A stretch of 64,000 nucleotides of DNA, from the NCBI GenBank assembly GCA_001544655.2, contig FCOD02000001.1, positions 62,001-126,000 on the forward strand. Reading direction: 5' to 3'. The notes beneath the pieces were generated by a model. It was not told the origin of the DNA. It worked only from the letters and a program-made list of their open reading frames with translations, and did not search any database. Source of the DNA: Caballeronia turbans. GTDB lineage: Bacteria > Pseudomonadota > Gammaproteobacteria > Burkholderiales > Burkholderiaceae. Below are positions 49,948-57,873 of the stretch, piece after piece (position 1 is the first letter of the stretch; each line of letters starts with the position of its first letter). The translations under genes were made by a program, and so were the position numbers.

Positions 49948-51522
49948 ATGACAACGATAAATGATCTTTGCGTCGCAAGTTCCTTTTCGGACGACGACAA
50001 GCTGCCGATGTGGCAGACCGCCAACGGCATCACGCGCGCGCTGCCGCTGTCTGTTCTGACGGCGCAATTTCTCACGAACGAGTCTATCAACCAGTTAGCA
50101 GCTAGCCCGACTGTAGAAAAGTTTGCGGCTGGCCCGGACTTCACGCCCGGCACGACGATCGCACTTACGCTGGCGAACTCGTATCTTTCCGGAAATAACA
50201 TCGAAGTTTTCTTCGACGCCGCGTTCCAAGGTCCGGACCAATACGCTCTTTCGAACAATGCGCTGGCTTTCATTTCTCCTATTCCCGTAGGAGTGCAGAA
50301 TGTGTACGTCCGCGGTGGAGCGGCTCGTCTGACGGACGCCCCGTCTGATGGAACAGTGACCGACGCCAAGGTCGCGAACGGTTCAAAGCTCCTGAATCGC
50401 ATCAAAGATACGATCGACGTCAAGGATTTTGGCGCGGTAGGCGACGGCGTGACCGATGACACGGCGGCGTTTTCGGCGGCTTTTGCATATGCTCGCACGT
50501 TTAAATCATCCAACATTTTCATCCCGCCTGGGACATTCGTTCTGAGTTCGCAGCTTGTGTACAACATGCCGAGCGCGACGGCGGCGATTTCGCTTTTTGG
50601 TTCAGGCTCTGATGTCACCGAACTGACGTGGGCGGCCGGCGCCGGTATGGTCTTCAACTTCAACGGGAACTTCAATTCCGTTCATATCCGCGACATGTCG
50701 ATCACGACCGGAACGGCCGGGATTGGCAATCCAGCAATCTCTCTGATCGGGCCGTCGTCGCCGTTTCAGCCGCAACTGCCCGCGCAGTCCGACATCACGA
50801 ACGTTACGTTCCGTGGTTCGGATGGCTATCAGATGACGAACTACTGGAGCACTGATGTCCTCGTGCAGTGCGCCCACAACGTGAATTGCTACAACACGCA
50901 GTTCGTCGGCCCTTCCGGCGTTGGCGGTTATGGCTTCCACGTCTTCGGCACGCCGATCAACCCCGCGTATCCGTTCAACTTCACGAGTTGCTCGTTCAAT
51001 CACAGGTTCGCCGGGATCTACATCGGTACGCAGGTGCAGGGGATCACGGTCAACCAGTGCAACTTTACGGCGGCGGTCGGCGTTGGGAGTTCGTACGGAA
51101 TTCTGTCGGACGCAACCGCGCAAGCGAGCAGCCTTGTTCAATTGAGTGTCACAGGAAGCCAGTTCACGGTGAATAGTGCGGCGGTGTTCCTCCCCGTTGG
51201 CGTCACCGGAACGAACATCAACGACAACTTCATCTTTGTTCCTCCAGGTGCATTCGGCATCGACATTCAAGGCGCGCTTTTCACGATTACCGGCAACAAC
51301 ATCATCGGTCAATCCACGAGCGGGACAACGGGCATCACCATCGGCGGCCAAAGTCTTGGCCCTGGCGTGATCACCGGTAATCAGATGAACAGTCTTGGTC
51401 TGGCTGTTTTCCTTGGCCCGCAAAGCTCGAACGTCAACGTGCAGTCGAACATCTATGGCAGCAACACGACCAACGTCAACAACGGCGGAACTGGCAACAC
51501 AGTTGGTGGCGGCTCCGCATAA
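49948..51522 (+). CDS. Tailspike with pectate-lyase-like beta-helix
   Basis: A 524-residue protein. The N-terminal ~35 residues (TINDLCVASSFSDDDKLPMW) form a docking motif shared with the 70-residue protein at 32662. After a beta linker, DTIDVKDFGAVGDGVTDDTAAF starts a pectate-lyase-3-type right-handed beta-helix (about 150-510), the fold of capsule- or O-antigen-cleaving tailspikes. The catalytic residues cannot be assigned from sequence. Confidence 0.8.
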   Translation: MTTINDLCVASSFSDDDKLPMWQTANGITRALPLSVLTAQFLTNESINQLAASPTVEKFAAGPDFTPGTTIALTLANSYLSGNNIEVFFDAAFQGPDQYALSNNALAFISPIPVGVQNVYVRGGAARLTDAPSDGTVTDAKVANGSKLLNRIKDTIDVKDFGAVGDGVTDDTAAFSAAFAYARTFKSSNIFIPPGTFVLSSQLVYNMPSATAAISLFGSGSDVTELTWAAGAGMVFNFNGNFNSVHIRDMSITTGTAGIGNPAISLIGPSSPFQPQLPAQSDITNVTFRGSDGYQMTNYWSTDVLVQCAHNVNCYNTQFVGPSGVGGYGFHVFGTPINPAYPFNFTSCSFNHRFAGIYIGTQVQGITVNQCNFTAAVGVGSSYGILSDATAQASSLVQLSVTGSQFTVNSAAVFLPVGVTGTNINDNFIFVPPGAFGIDIQGALFTITGNNIIGQSTSGTTGITIGGQSLGPGVITGNQMNSLGLAVFLGPQSSNVNVQSNIYGSNTTNVNNGGTGNTVGGGSA

Positions 51523-51530
51523 GGATCGAT

Positions 51531-51866
51531 ATGGCTGACATCCAACAGAACGCGCGCTGGTTCGATACGACCGTGAACGTGCAAACACTGGTGACCGGGA
51601 TCATCGGCGCCGGTATCGCGCTGGTCACGGTCTATATCGCTCTGCTCGGACGTGTCTCAACTCTCGAAGAGCACGACAAGCAACAGGAAGCGCATTTCAC
51701 GCGCATTGAGACCGCGATGCAGGAACAGCGATCGGACATGCGCGACCAGCTTCGCGACATCAGCCAGAGCGTGAAGGACACGAACGCGAAGATCGATCTG
51801 CTGAAAGATCAACTGATGGCAAACAGCGCGGGCAACCGGCCCGGCATCAAAGGGTGGACGAAATGA
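51531..51866 (+). CDS. Single-TM coiled-coil protein, lysis region
   Basis: A 111-residue protein with a membrane helix at about 18-40 (VTGIIGAGIALVTVYIALLG) and a coiled coil after it (RVSTLEEHDKQQEAHFTRIE). Position before the holin suggests a holin/antiholin-type role. It overlaps the next gene by 4 bp. Confidence 0.6.
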   Translation: MADIQQNARWFDTTVNVQTLVTGIIGAGIALVTVYIALLGRVSTLEEHDKQQEAHFTRIETAMQEQRSDMRDQLRDISQSVKDTNAKIDLLKDQLMANSAGNRPGIKGWTK

Positions 51867-52114
51867 AACAGGTATTGATTGACGACTGGCGCAAGGCGTA
51901 CAAGTTCGCGTCGATTCGTCTCGCGGCGTTTCTCGCGCTGGTGTACTCGCTGATTCCGCTCGCCGCGGACCAGTGGCCGAACGTGATGCCGTCGTTCATC
52001 TCGTGGTTTCCGAAGAATGGCCAGCAATGGGCGCCGATCGTCGGGAGCGTTCTGTTCATCCTCGCGCGCGTCGTTCAGCGCCCACCTCGGGAGCACAGAG
52101 ATGGCGCGAATTGA
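51863..52114 (+). CDS. Putative holin
   Basis: An 83-residue protein with two hydrophobic segments (about 18-36 and 58-72), a charged N-terminus (KQVLIDDWRKAYK) and a basic tail (ARVVQRPPREHRDG). Location directly before the endolysin supports a holin. ATGA overlap with the preceding gene. Confidence 0.75.
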   Translation: MKQVLIDDWRKAYKFASIRLAAFLALVYSLIPLAADQWPNVMPSFISWFPKNGQQWAPIVGSVLFILARVVQRPPREHRDGAN

Positions 52115-52589
52115 CGTAGGCACGGCGGGCGGCGAAAACCGTCTCGCCTTCCTCGACATGATTGCTGTAAGCGAGATCGGCGCGCCGCTGCTCGCCGTGA
52201 GTGACGATGGTTACAACGTGCTTGTCGGCGCGACGGCTGCGAAGCCTCTTCTGTTCAAGAGCTATGCGGACCATCCGAACATCTTGAATTCGGCGCTGCG
52301 ATCGACAGCCGCAGGGCGCTATCAGATCCTGAATCGCTGGTGGCGGCTGTACAAGGCGCAGATGTATTTGCGTGACTTCTCGCCGATCTCTCAGGACCGG
52401 TATGCACTCCAGCAACTGAAGGAGCATGGCGCGCTGCCACTGATCGACGCAGGCCGGTTTGATGAAGCGGTCGCGAAGGTCGCGAACGTCTGGGCGAGTC
52501 TTCCGGGTGCCGGCTATGGTCAGCATGAGAACCAACTTGAGCATCTGCGCGACGCGTATCTGTCCGCAGGCGGGAGCGTATCGAAATGA
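52101..52589 (+). CDS. Endolysin, lambda R-like lytic transglycosylase
   Basis: A 162-residue enzyme. RLAFLDMIAVSE carries the catalytic Glu, followed by DDGYNVLVGA, SYADHPN, STAAGRYQILNRWW and DFSPISQDRYALQQLKEHGALPLI, which follow lambda R closely. It cleaves murein between MurNAc and GlcNAc after holin release. No signal peptide, so export depends on the holin. Confidence 0.92.
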   Translation: MARIDVGTAGGENRLAFLDMIAVSEIGAPLLAVSDDGYNVLVGATAAKPLLFKSYADHPNILNSALRSTAAGRYQILNRWWRLYKAQMYLRDFSPISQDRYALQQLKEHGALPLIDAGRFDEAVAKVANVWASLPGAGYGQHENQLEHLRDAYLSAGGSVSK

Positions 52590-52900
52590 TCAGTCTTCTT
52601 CTCCAGTTCGGCCCGTGGATCGCCGGCGCGCTCGGCCTGCTCGGCGGATTCCTCCTTCATCTGAATGCCAAGACGAAGGTCGCGGAAGCGAATCAGAAAG
52701 TCTCCGAAGCGCAAACGGTCGCAGCGCAGGCGCAGACACAAGCGGCACAGGTTCAGGATGCCGCGTCGCAGGCGAACGCGACCGCCGCTCAAGCTGGCGC
52801 TCAAGCGCTAAAGGAACGTGAGAATGTGGAAACGACTATTGCCGCTCAGCCTGTCGGTGGCGCTGCTCAGCAGTTGCGCGACGGATGGTCAAGAGATTAA
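52586..52900 (+). CDS. Rz-like inner-membrane spanin
   Basis: A 104-residue protein with one N-terminal membrane helix (PWIAGALGLLGGFLLHL) and a long Ala/Gln-rich coiled periplasmic part. It pairs with the lipoprotein spanin encoded in another frame at 52824-53078 to fuse inner and outer membranes at lysis. Confidence 0.85.
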   Translation: MISLLLQFGPWIAGALGLLGGFLLHLNAKTKVAEANQKVSEAQTVAAQAQTQAAQVQDAASQANATAAQAGAQALKERENVETTIAAQPVGGAAQQLRDGWSRD

Positions 52901-53078
52901 GCCCGCACCGGAAGTGAAGGTCGTCACGCAAACAAAGATCGTCGACACCGGCTGCGATTGGACGAAGCCGATTTTCGTCAGCAAGAGCGACGTGCTCAGC
53001 GACGAGACAGCGCGCGCGATCCTCGCTCATAACGTGGCCGGCGCGAAGAACTGCAACTGGAAACCGAACTCAAAATGA
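52824..53078 (+). CDS. Rz1-like outer-membrane lipoprotein spanin
   Basis: An 84-residue lipoprotein: signal peptide and lipobox LLSSC (Cys20), then a Pro-containing stretch (IKPAPEVKVV). The first 77 bp overlap Rz in a different frame, the classic Rz/Rz1 layout, but this o-spanin continues past Rz. ATG 52824 has AAGGA eight bases before it. Confidence 0.85.
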   Translation: MWKRLLPLSLSVALLSSCATDGQEIKPAPEVKVVTQTKIVDTGCDWTKPIFVSKSDVLSDETARAILAHNVAGAKNCNWKPNSK

Positions 53079-54082
53079 AAAGACTTCTGACGCTCTCTCT
53101 GCTTCTGCTTTCGGCGTTCGCGTTCGGCGCGACGACAACGCCTGTTCAGCTCCTGAATCCGACTGGATCGACGGCAGGACAGGTAATCCTCTCGACGGGC
53201 GCCACGACGGCGCCGGCGTGGGGAAACGTCAGTCTTAGCGGGCTTTCTGCAATTGCAGCGAACACCGTCCTCGCAAACGCCACGGCGGCCAGCGCCAAAC
53301 CAACCGCGTTCGCGATGCCATCGTGTTCCACGACATCAAGCGCGCTGACGTGGACGACGAATACAGGCTTTGGATGCAACACGTCGGTCGCGACAACTTC
53401 TTTCGTCTCCTCGGCGATCACCGCCGCGACTGGGCGATTGCTCAATGTGCAGGTATTCAGCGCGAGCGGCACTTACACGCCAACGAGCGGCACGACAAGC
53501 ATTGTGGTCACAGTGCAGGCTCCGGGCGGCGGTAGCGGCGGGGTAGCGGCGACGTCAACTAGCCAATCTGCAGTCAGCGTCGCGGGCGGCTCCGGATCGT
53601 ATGCGAAGGTTCGCTATACGTCCGGCTTCTCTGGCGCGACAGTGACCATCGGCGCAGTCGGTGCAGCAGGCACGGCGGGGAATAATTCGGGCGGCGCAGG
53701 CGGGACTACGAGCTTCGGATCGCTCGTCTCCTGTCCTGGCGGCGTTGGCGGGGCAGGAAGCGCCGCGCTGACGGGCGTTTTTCTGCCGGGTGCGCCTTCG
53801 GCGGCGTCGGCCTGCACGATCACAGGCGGCACGACTGAAGTATCGATCGCCGGCACGGGCGGAAGCACCGGTATCGTGATTTCACCGGGCTTCGCTCAGA
53901 CTGGCGGAACTGGCGGAAATAGTCCGTTGGGGCATGGCGGCCAAAGCGGCAGCAACACATCGGGGCGTTCTGGCACCGGCTACGGTTCCGGGCCCAGTGG
54001 TATTCCAATCGGTCAATCGACCGCGGCGACGGCCGGACTTGCAGGGCAGCCCGGCCTAATCATCGTCGAAGAATACAACTGA
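53075..54082 (+). CDS. Exported glycine-rich fibre-like protein
   Basis: A 335-residue protein. MKRLLTLSLLLLSAFAFGAT is a cleavable signal peptide. The mature part starts with a tail-fibre-like PTGSTAGQVILSTGATTAPA motif and carries a glycine-rich sheet domain (about 140-330: VTVQAPGGGSGGVAATSTS, NNSGGAGGTTSFGS). A Sec signal on a phage fibre domain is odd. It overlaps Rz1 by 4 bp. Function unknown. Confidence 0.65.
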   Translation: MKRLLTLSLLLLSAFAFGATTTPVQLLNPTGSTAGQVILSTGATTAPAWGNVSLSGLSAIAANTVLANATAASAKPTAFAMPSCSTTSSALTWTTNTGFGCNTSVATTSFVSSAITAATGRLLNVQVFSASGTYTPTSGTTSIVVTVQAPGGGSGGVAATSTSQSAVSVAGGSGSYAKVRYTSGFSGATVTIGAVGAAGTAGNNSGGAGGTTSFGSLVSCPGGVGGAGSAALTGVFLPGAPSAASACTITGGTTEVSIAGTGGSTGIVISPGFAQTGGTGGNSPLGHGGQSGSNTSGRSGTGYGSGPSGIPIGQSTAATAGLAGQPGLIIVEEYN

Positions 54083-55117
54083 TCACGGCTTACGCTTGGT
54101 CCCGGTCATAGCGACATTGAAAGCGATGTCGTCGTTGACGTTCTTCGGGATCTCGCGCAACCATGTTCGATCCTGAAGCAGATAGTAAGGGTCCGAGTAT
54201 GAGAGCAGCTCTCGGATCGTCATATCTGAAAACTTGTCGCGATGTTGGGGCGGAAGGCCATCCCTGTAGATTCGCGACACCCAATACAAAGAGTACGCGG
54301 CGTGTCCGAAAATGGATGCGCCGCTACTCTCGACGTCGATCTGGCTGAAGAGGTTCGTGAGTCCCTCTACCGTCATGTTGTAGTAGTGGTTGGGATACCC
54401 GTGGCGCGCGGCCATGAATGCCGTATCGATTCTCAGCGTGCCGCCCGGCTTCAGAACCCGCTCGATTTCCTTCGCGACGTCCCACGGACGCATCACGTGC
54501 TCTAGCACCGCGAGCGAAAAGATGCAGTCGACGGAATTGTCCCTGAATGGAAGTTTCTCGGCGAACGATCGGACGTCCGTCGTTACGAAGTTACCGAGTT
54601 CAAGATTGATGATGTCGGGGTAGTACTCCGGCCGGAACCCTGCTCCGAGATCGACGATAACGCCGCCACGGTGCTTTTCGATCGCCTCGAACAGGTCGGG
54701 ATTGTAGCCCCATGCCGAAATCGGCAGTTCGTCGGGCACGGCGTCGCCGACCGTATCGAGCGCGAGTGTGCGTTCGTTGACGGGCAGTCCAGGCAGGAAC
54801 ACATCCTTGAAGCGCTCCAGCTTCTTGCGCTTTTCCTCGCGGATCAGATCGATACGGTGAAACACCATCTTCCGGTTCTGCGTGTGGCCGATCTTGCAGA
54901 AGTGATCGAGGCCGCTTCGGAAATTACGTTCCTCCACGTCGCTCCGCACGTCAGGATTGAACGCGAGATAGCCTTCCTCATTGAACCGATCCGGTGTCGC
55001 TTTCTCGATCAGCCTGACGCAATCCCATCCGTTCGTGGACGTCCTCTCGCTCGTCGGCTCGTATATTTTGACGGATGCCGGGTCAAGGGTGCCGGGCGGA
55101 AAAGTCTTGGCGTTCAT
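54083..55117 (-). CDS. SAM methyltransferase with glycan-type N-terminal repeat, cargo gene
   Basis: A 344-residue protein. Residues 45-85 carry YLAFNPDVRSDVEERNF and SGLDHFCKIGH, a repeat usual in polysaccharide-modifying enzymes. The class I methyltransferase core follows: motif I VIVDLGAGFRP (153-163), FVTTDVRSF, SVDCIFSLAVLEHVMRPWDV and RVLKPGGTLRID. A role in methylating surface glycan is inferred. Leftward, beside attR and against the late genes, a typical place for lysogenic-conversion genes. ATG 55117 is the first Met; the longer frame overlaps arm sites. Confidence 0.7.
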   Translation of the reverse strand: MNAKTFPPGTLDPASVKIYEPTSERTSTNGWDCVRLIEKATPDRFNEEGYLAFNPDVRSDVEERNFRSGLDHFCKIGHTQNRKMVFHRIDLIREEKRKKLERFKDVFLPGLPVNERTLALDTVGDAVPDELPISAWGYNPDLFEAIEKHRGGVIVDLGAGFRPEYYPDIINLELGNFVTTDVRSFAEKLPFRDNSVDCIFSLAVLEHVMRPWDVAKEIERVLKPGGTLRIDTAFMAARHGYPNHYYNMTVEGLTNLFSQIDVESSGASIFGHAAYSLYWVSRIYRDGLPPQHRDKFSDMTIRELLSYSDPYYLLQDRTWLREIPKNVNDDIAFNVAMTGTKRKP

Positions 55118-55174
55118 AGTTTGGAATCTCGTGTTGTCTGCGGGACCGACGCGCAGGATTTTATCAGGCTGCTT

Positions 55175-55282
55175 CGTTTCTAATATCCAGCGCGCAACCG
55201 GGCGCAAAGGCGCACCGGCGCTTGATCAAAATCTGCGCAAAATATTAGAAGCGATTCGGCGTAAAGCCTTATGCAGCAAGGC
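55175..55282. promoter_or_regulatory. Right attachment-arm repeats
   Basis: CGTTTCTAATATCC (55175-55188; one change from the left copies), an inverted copy AAATATTAGAAGCG (55240-55253; two changes), and GCCTTATGCAGCAAGGC (55266-55282), a hairpin similar to 15789-15806. Together with the left arm these frame the attP. Confidence 0.7.
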
Positions 55283-55304
55283 TCAGCGGTTGATTTCAAT
55301 CTTG

Positions 55305-55318
55305 AAGTACGGTCAGCA
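55305..55318 (+). other. attR core
   Basis: AAGTACGGTCAGCA, identical to 15762-15775, continuing into the porin reading frame as LKYGQQLFDNPF. Confidence 0.9.
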
Positions 55319-56213
55319 ACTCTTCGACAACCCGTTTCTCGTACCGCACGACAACCGCGCGTTGCCGCCGACTTATCGCGGCTTCTCGCTTGCGAGCGAT
55401 GAAATCAAGAACCTGACGCTCAAGGCCGGCACGGTGGATGGCGTGCTCGCGCGCGGCATGACGACCGTCACCGGCCTGACGACCGAATACGGCGGCACGC
55501 ACGTCTCGCAGTTCACGTACTTCGGCGGCGACTGGACGCACGGTGACGATACGTCGGTGTCGCTGTATGGCAGCGTCGCGAACAACGTGTGGCAACAGTA
55601 CTACCTGACGGCGACGCAGAGCATCGGCGATCCCAAGACCGTGCGCTGGACCGGCTCGCTGAACTACTACTACACGGGCGCGATCGGCGACAAGCGGCAA
55701 GGCGCGATCAACAACAACGCGTATTCGCTGGCACTTGCCGGCACGCACGGCGCGCATACGGTGCAGGTCGCGTTCCAGCAGATCGTGAGCGATCAGACGT
55801 TCGACTACATGGGCCAGTCGGCGGGCGACTATCTCTCGAACTCGCTCGACGTGGACTACAACCAGCCGCATGAAAAGTCGTTGAGCCTGTCCTACACGCT
55901 CAACATGAAGCAGTACGGCGTGCCGGGACTCAAGTTCACGATGTGGGGTGCATATGGCTGGGACGCCGATGGCAGTGCGATGGCCAACAGCGGCACGGCT
56001 CAGGCGGCCAACTATCTCGTCAACGGTGAACCGATCCACGGCACGCACTATGAAATCGGCGTGATTCCGAGCTATACGATTCCGGATGGCAAGTTCAAGA
56101 ACACGTCGGTCAAGTTCTACTACATGCACCATCACAGCAATAGCGCCTACTACCCGGACGGCACCAGCGATGTGTACCGGCTGATGGTCAACGTGCCCGT
56201 CAACATCTTCTGA
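55305..56213 (+). pseudogene. OprD-family porin, 3' part
   Basis: 302 codons plus stop encoding the remaining barrel: KYGQQLFDNPFLVPHDNRAL, EIKNLTLKAGTVDGVLARGM, LSLSYTLNMKQYGVPGLKFT, ending LMVNVPVNIF, all typical of OprD porins. It has no start of its own; the open frame upstream to 54981 runs through prophage DNA. Joined to 15270-15761 across the core it gives a 466-residue porin precursor of normal length. Confidence 0.9.
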
Positions 56214-56330
56214 AATTGTCGAAACGCGGTAAAGCGTAAACCCTACAGAAATACCCGTTTACATTACGTTTAACTTTCATTTATAAAGGAAGGGCGTGCT
56301 GCGGATTGCCATGTCTCGCCCACGCTCATC

Positions 56331-56364
56331 GCCCGGCAGGCCTGTTTCTGCCGGGCTTTTTTTT
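56331..56364 (+). terminator. Intrinsic terminator of the transporter/porin operon
   Basis: GCCCGGCAG/CTGCCGGGC stem (56331-56339 with 56348-56356) and eight T. Located 117 bp past the porin stop. Confidence 0.9.
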
Positions 56365-56447
56365 GTCTGCGCGGTTGTTCCTCACTGCAGCTTTCATGCG
56401 CTTTCGAAGCAAGATCCGCTTAGTGAAAACCCCGCCATTTCTTTCGC

Positions 56448-56482
56448 TTGACTTACTTGATATATCACATACTGTGTATATG
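56448..56482 (+). promoter_or_regulatory. Candidate promoter and inverted-repeat operator of the MFS gene
   Basis: TTGACT at 56448-56453 and an imperfect inverted repeat ATATCACA-TAC-TGTGTATAT around 56462-56481 where the -10 would lie. This would suit repression by a GntR-type regulator; no regulator gene is adjacent. Confidence 0.4.
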
Positions 56483-56559
56483 CGATGCGACATGAAATGC
56501 GTCGCGTGAGGCGCCGTTCGGCGTCCGAATACACAAGGCAATTTGCCAAGGAGACAGGC

Positions 56560-57873
56560 ATGGGAATGAACCAGATGGACCGCGACGACAAGGCGTCGCG
56601 CCTGGCGTCGCCGTGGGTGCAATTGGTTTTCGGCGTGATTTGCATGGCGATGATCGCGAACATGCAGTATGGCTGGACGCTCTTCGTCAACCCGATCGAC
56701 GAGAAATATCACTGGGGCCGCGCGGCCATTCAGGTGGCGTTCACGATCTTCGTCGTGACGGAAACATGGCTCGTGCCCGTGGAAGGTTATCTCGTCGACA
56801 AGTACGGGCCGCGGCCGGTCGTGGTCGGCGGCGGCCTGCTGTGCGCGATCGCATGGGCGATCAACTCGGTGGCGTCGTCGCTGCCGCTTCTGTACTTCGC
56901 GGCCGCTGTCGGCGGCGTCGGCGCGGGCGCGGTGTACGGCACGTGCGTCGGCAATGCGCTCAAGTGGTTCCCGGCGCGACGCGGACTGGCTGCGGGCATC
57001 ACGGCGGCGGGTTTCGGGATGGGCTCCGCCGCGACGGTCGTGCCGATCGCGCACATGATCAAGTCGAGCGGCTACGAAGCGACGTTCCTCTGGTTCGGTC
57101 TGGGGCAGGGACTCGTGGTGTTCCTGCTCGGCATGGCGCTCTACGCGCCGCCCGCGCAGATGATCGCGTCGGTGAAGAGCGCGGTCAAGGCGGCGGTCTA
57201 CAACGCGAGTCCGAAACAGGTGCTGGCATCGCCGATCTTCTGGGTCATGTATCTGATGTTCGTCATGATGGCAGCCGGCGGACTGATGGCGACGGCCCAG
57301 CTCGGGCCGATCGCGAAGGACTTCGGGCTGCACGATTCGCCCGTGTCGATACTCGGTCTGACGCTGCCCGCGTTGACCTTCGCGCTCACCATCGACCGCG
57401 TGCTCAACGGCCTGACGCGACCGTTTTTCGGCTGGGTGTCGGATCGCATCGGGCGGGAAAACACGATGTTCGTCGCGTTTGCAATCGAAGCGGTGGGCAT
57501 CGTCGCGCTGTCGAAGTACGGGCACAATCCGACGGCGTTCGTCGTGCTGACCGGCATCGTGTTCTTCGCGTGGGGCGAAATCTACAGCCTTTTCCCGGCG
57601 ACGTGCGGCGACACGTTCGGTCCGAAGTTCGCGGCGACCAACGCGGGTCTGCTTTATACGGCGAAGGGCACGGCTGCGTTGCTCGTGCCATTCTCGAGCG
57701 TGATCACGACGACGACCGGAAGCTGGCACGCGGTGTTCATGCTCGCGGCGGGCATGGCGGCGATATCGGCGCTGCTCGCGCTCTTCGTGCTGAAGCCGAT
57801 GCGTAACGCGCATTCGCAGAAGCACGCGCGCGCGGCGTCGCTGGACATGTCCTACACGGCGGTGAAGGAGTGA
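56560..57873 (+). CDS. OFA-family MFS transporter (oxalate/formate antiporter-like)
   Basis: A 437-residue protein with 12 predicted membrane segments. WVQLVFGVICMAMIANMQYGWTLFVNPI and the loop 2-3 VEGYLVDKYGPRPVVVGGGLL are family features, as is GAGAVYGTCVGNALKWFPARRGLAAGI. It exchanges small carboxylates; which ones is unknown. ATG 56560 follows AAGGAGACAGGC; earlier Met codons lack such a site. Confidence 0.85.
   Translation: MGMNQMDRDDKASRLASPWVQLVFGVICMAMIANMQYGWTLFVNPIDEKYHWGRAAIQVAFTIFVVTETWLVPVEGYLVDKYGPRPVVVGGGLLCAIAWAINSVASSLPLLYFAAAVGGVGAGAVYGTCVGNALKWFPARRGLAAGITAAGFGMGSAATVVPIAHMIKSSGYEATFLWFGLGQGLVVFLLGMALYAPPAQMIASVKSAVKAAVYNASPKQVLASPIFWVMYLMFVMMAAGGLMATAQLGPIAKDFGLHDSPVSILGLTLPALTFALTIDRVLNGLTRPFFGWVSDRIGRENTMFVAFAIEAVGIVALSKYGHNPTAFVVLTGIVFFAWGEIYSLFPATCGDTFGPKFAATNAGLLYTAKGTAALLVPFSSVITTTTGSWHAVFMLAAGMAAISALLALFVLKPMRNAHSQKHARAASLDMSYTAVKE

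Larger units (their letters stand above)
15762..55318. mobile_element. Complete-looking lambdoid prophage with P22-like virion genes
   Basis: Bounded by the 14-bp direct repeat AAGTACGGTCAGCA (15762-15775 and 55305-55318), with integrase next to the left end. Contents in order: integration, leftward early operon, CI/Cro switch, replication and nin-like genes, tail/ejection, portal, terminase, scaffold, coat, tailspikes, lysis, and a methyltransferase next to the right end. All essential modules look intact with no frameshift seen, so the element may be inducible. About 39.5 kb. Codon composition is less GC-extreme than the host flanks. Confidence 0.95.

Noticed and set aside
54981-55304. Upstream part of the open frame leading into the porin 3' half
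   Set aside because: It runs through antisense methyltransferase and arm-site DNA; the frame is open by chance and has no role in a porin.
56326-57825. 499-codon minus ORF over the MFS transporter
   Set aside because: Shadow frame rich in Arg/His; crosses the terminator at 56331.
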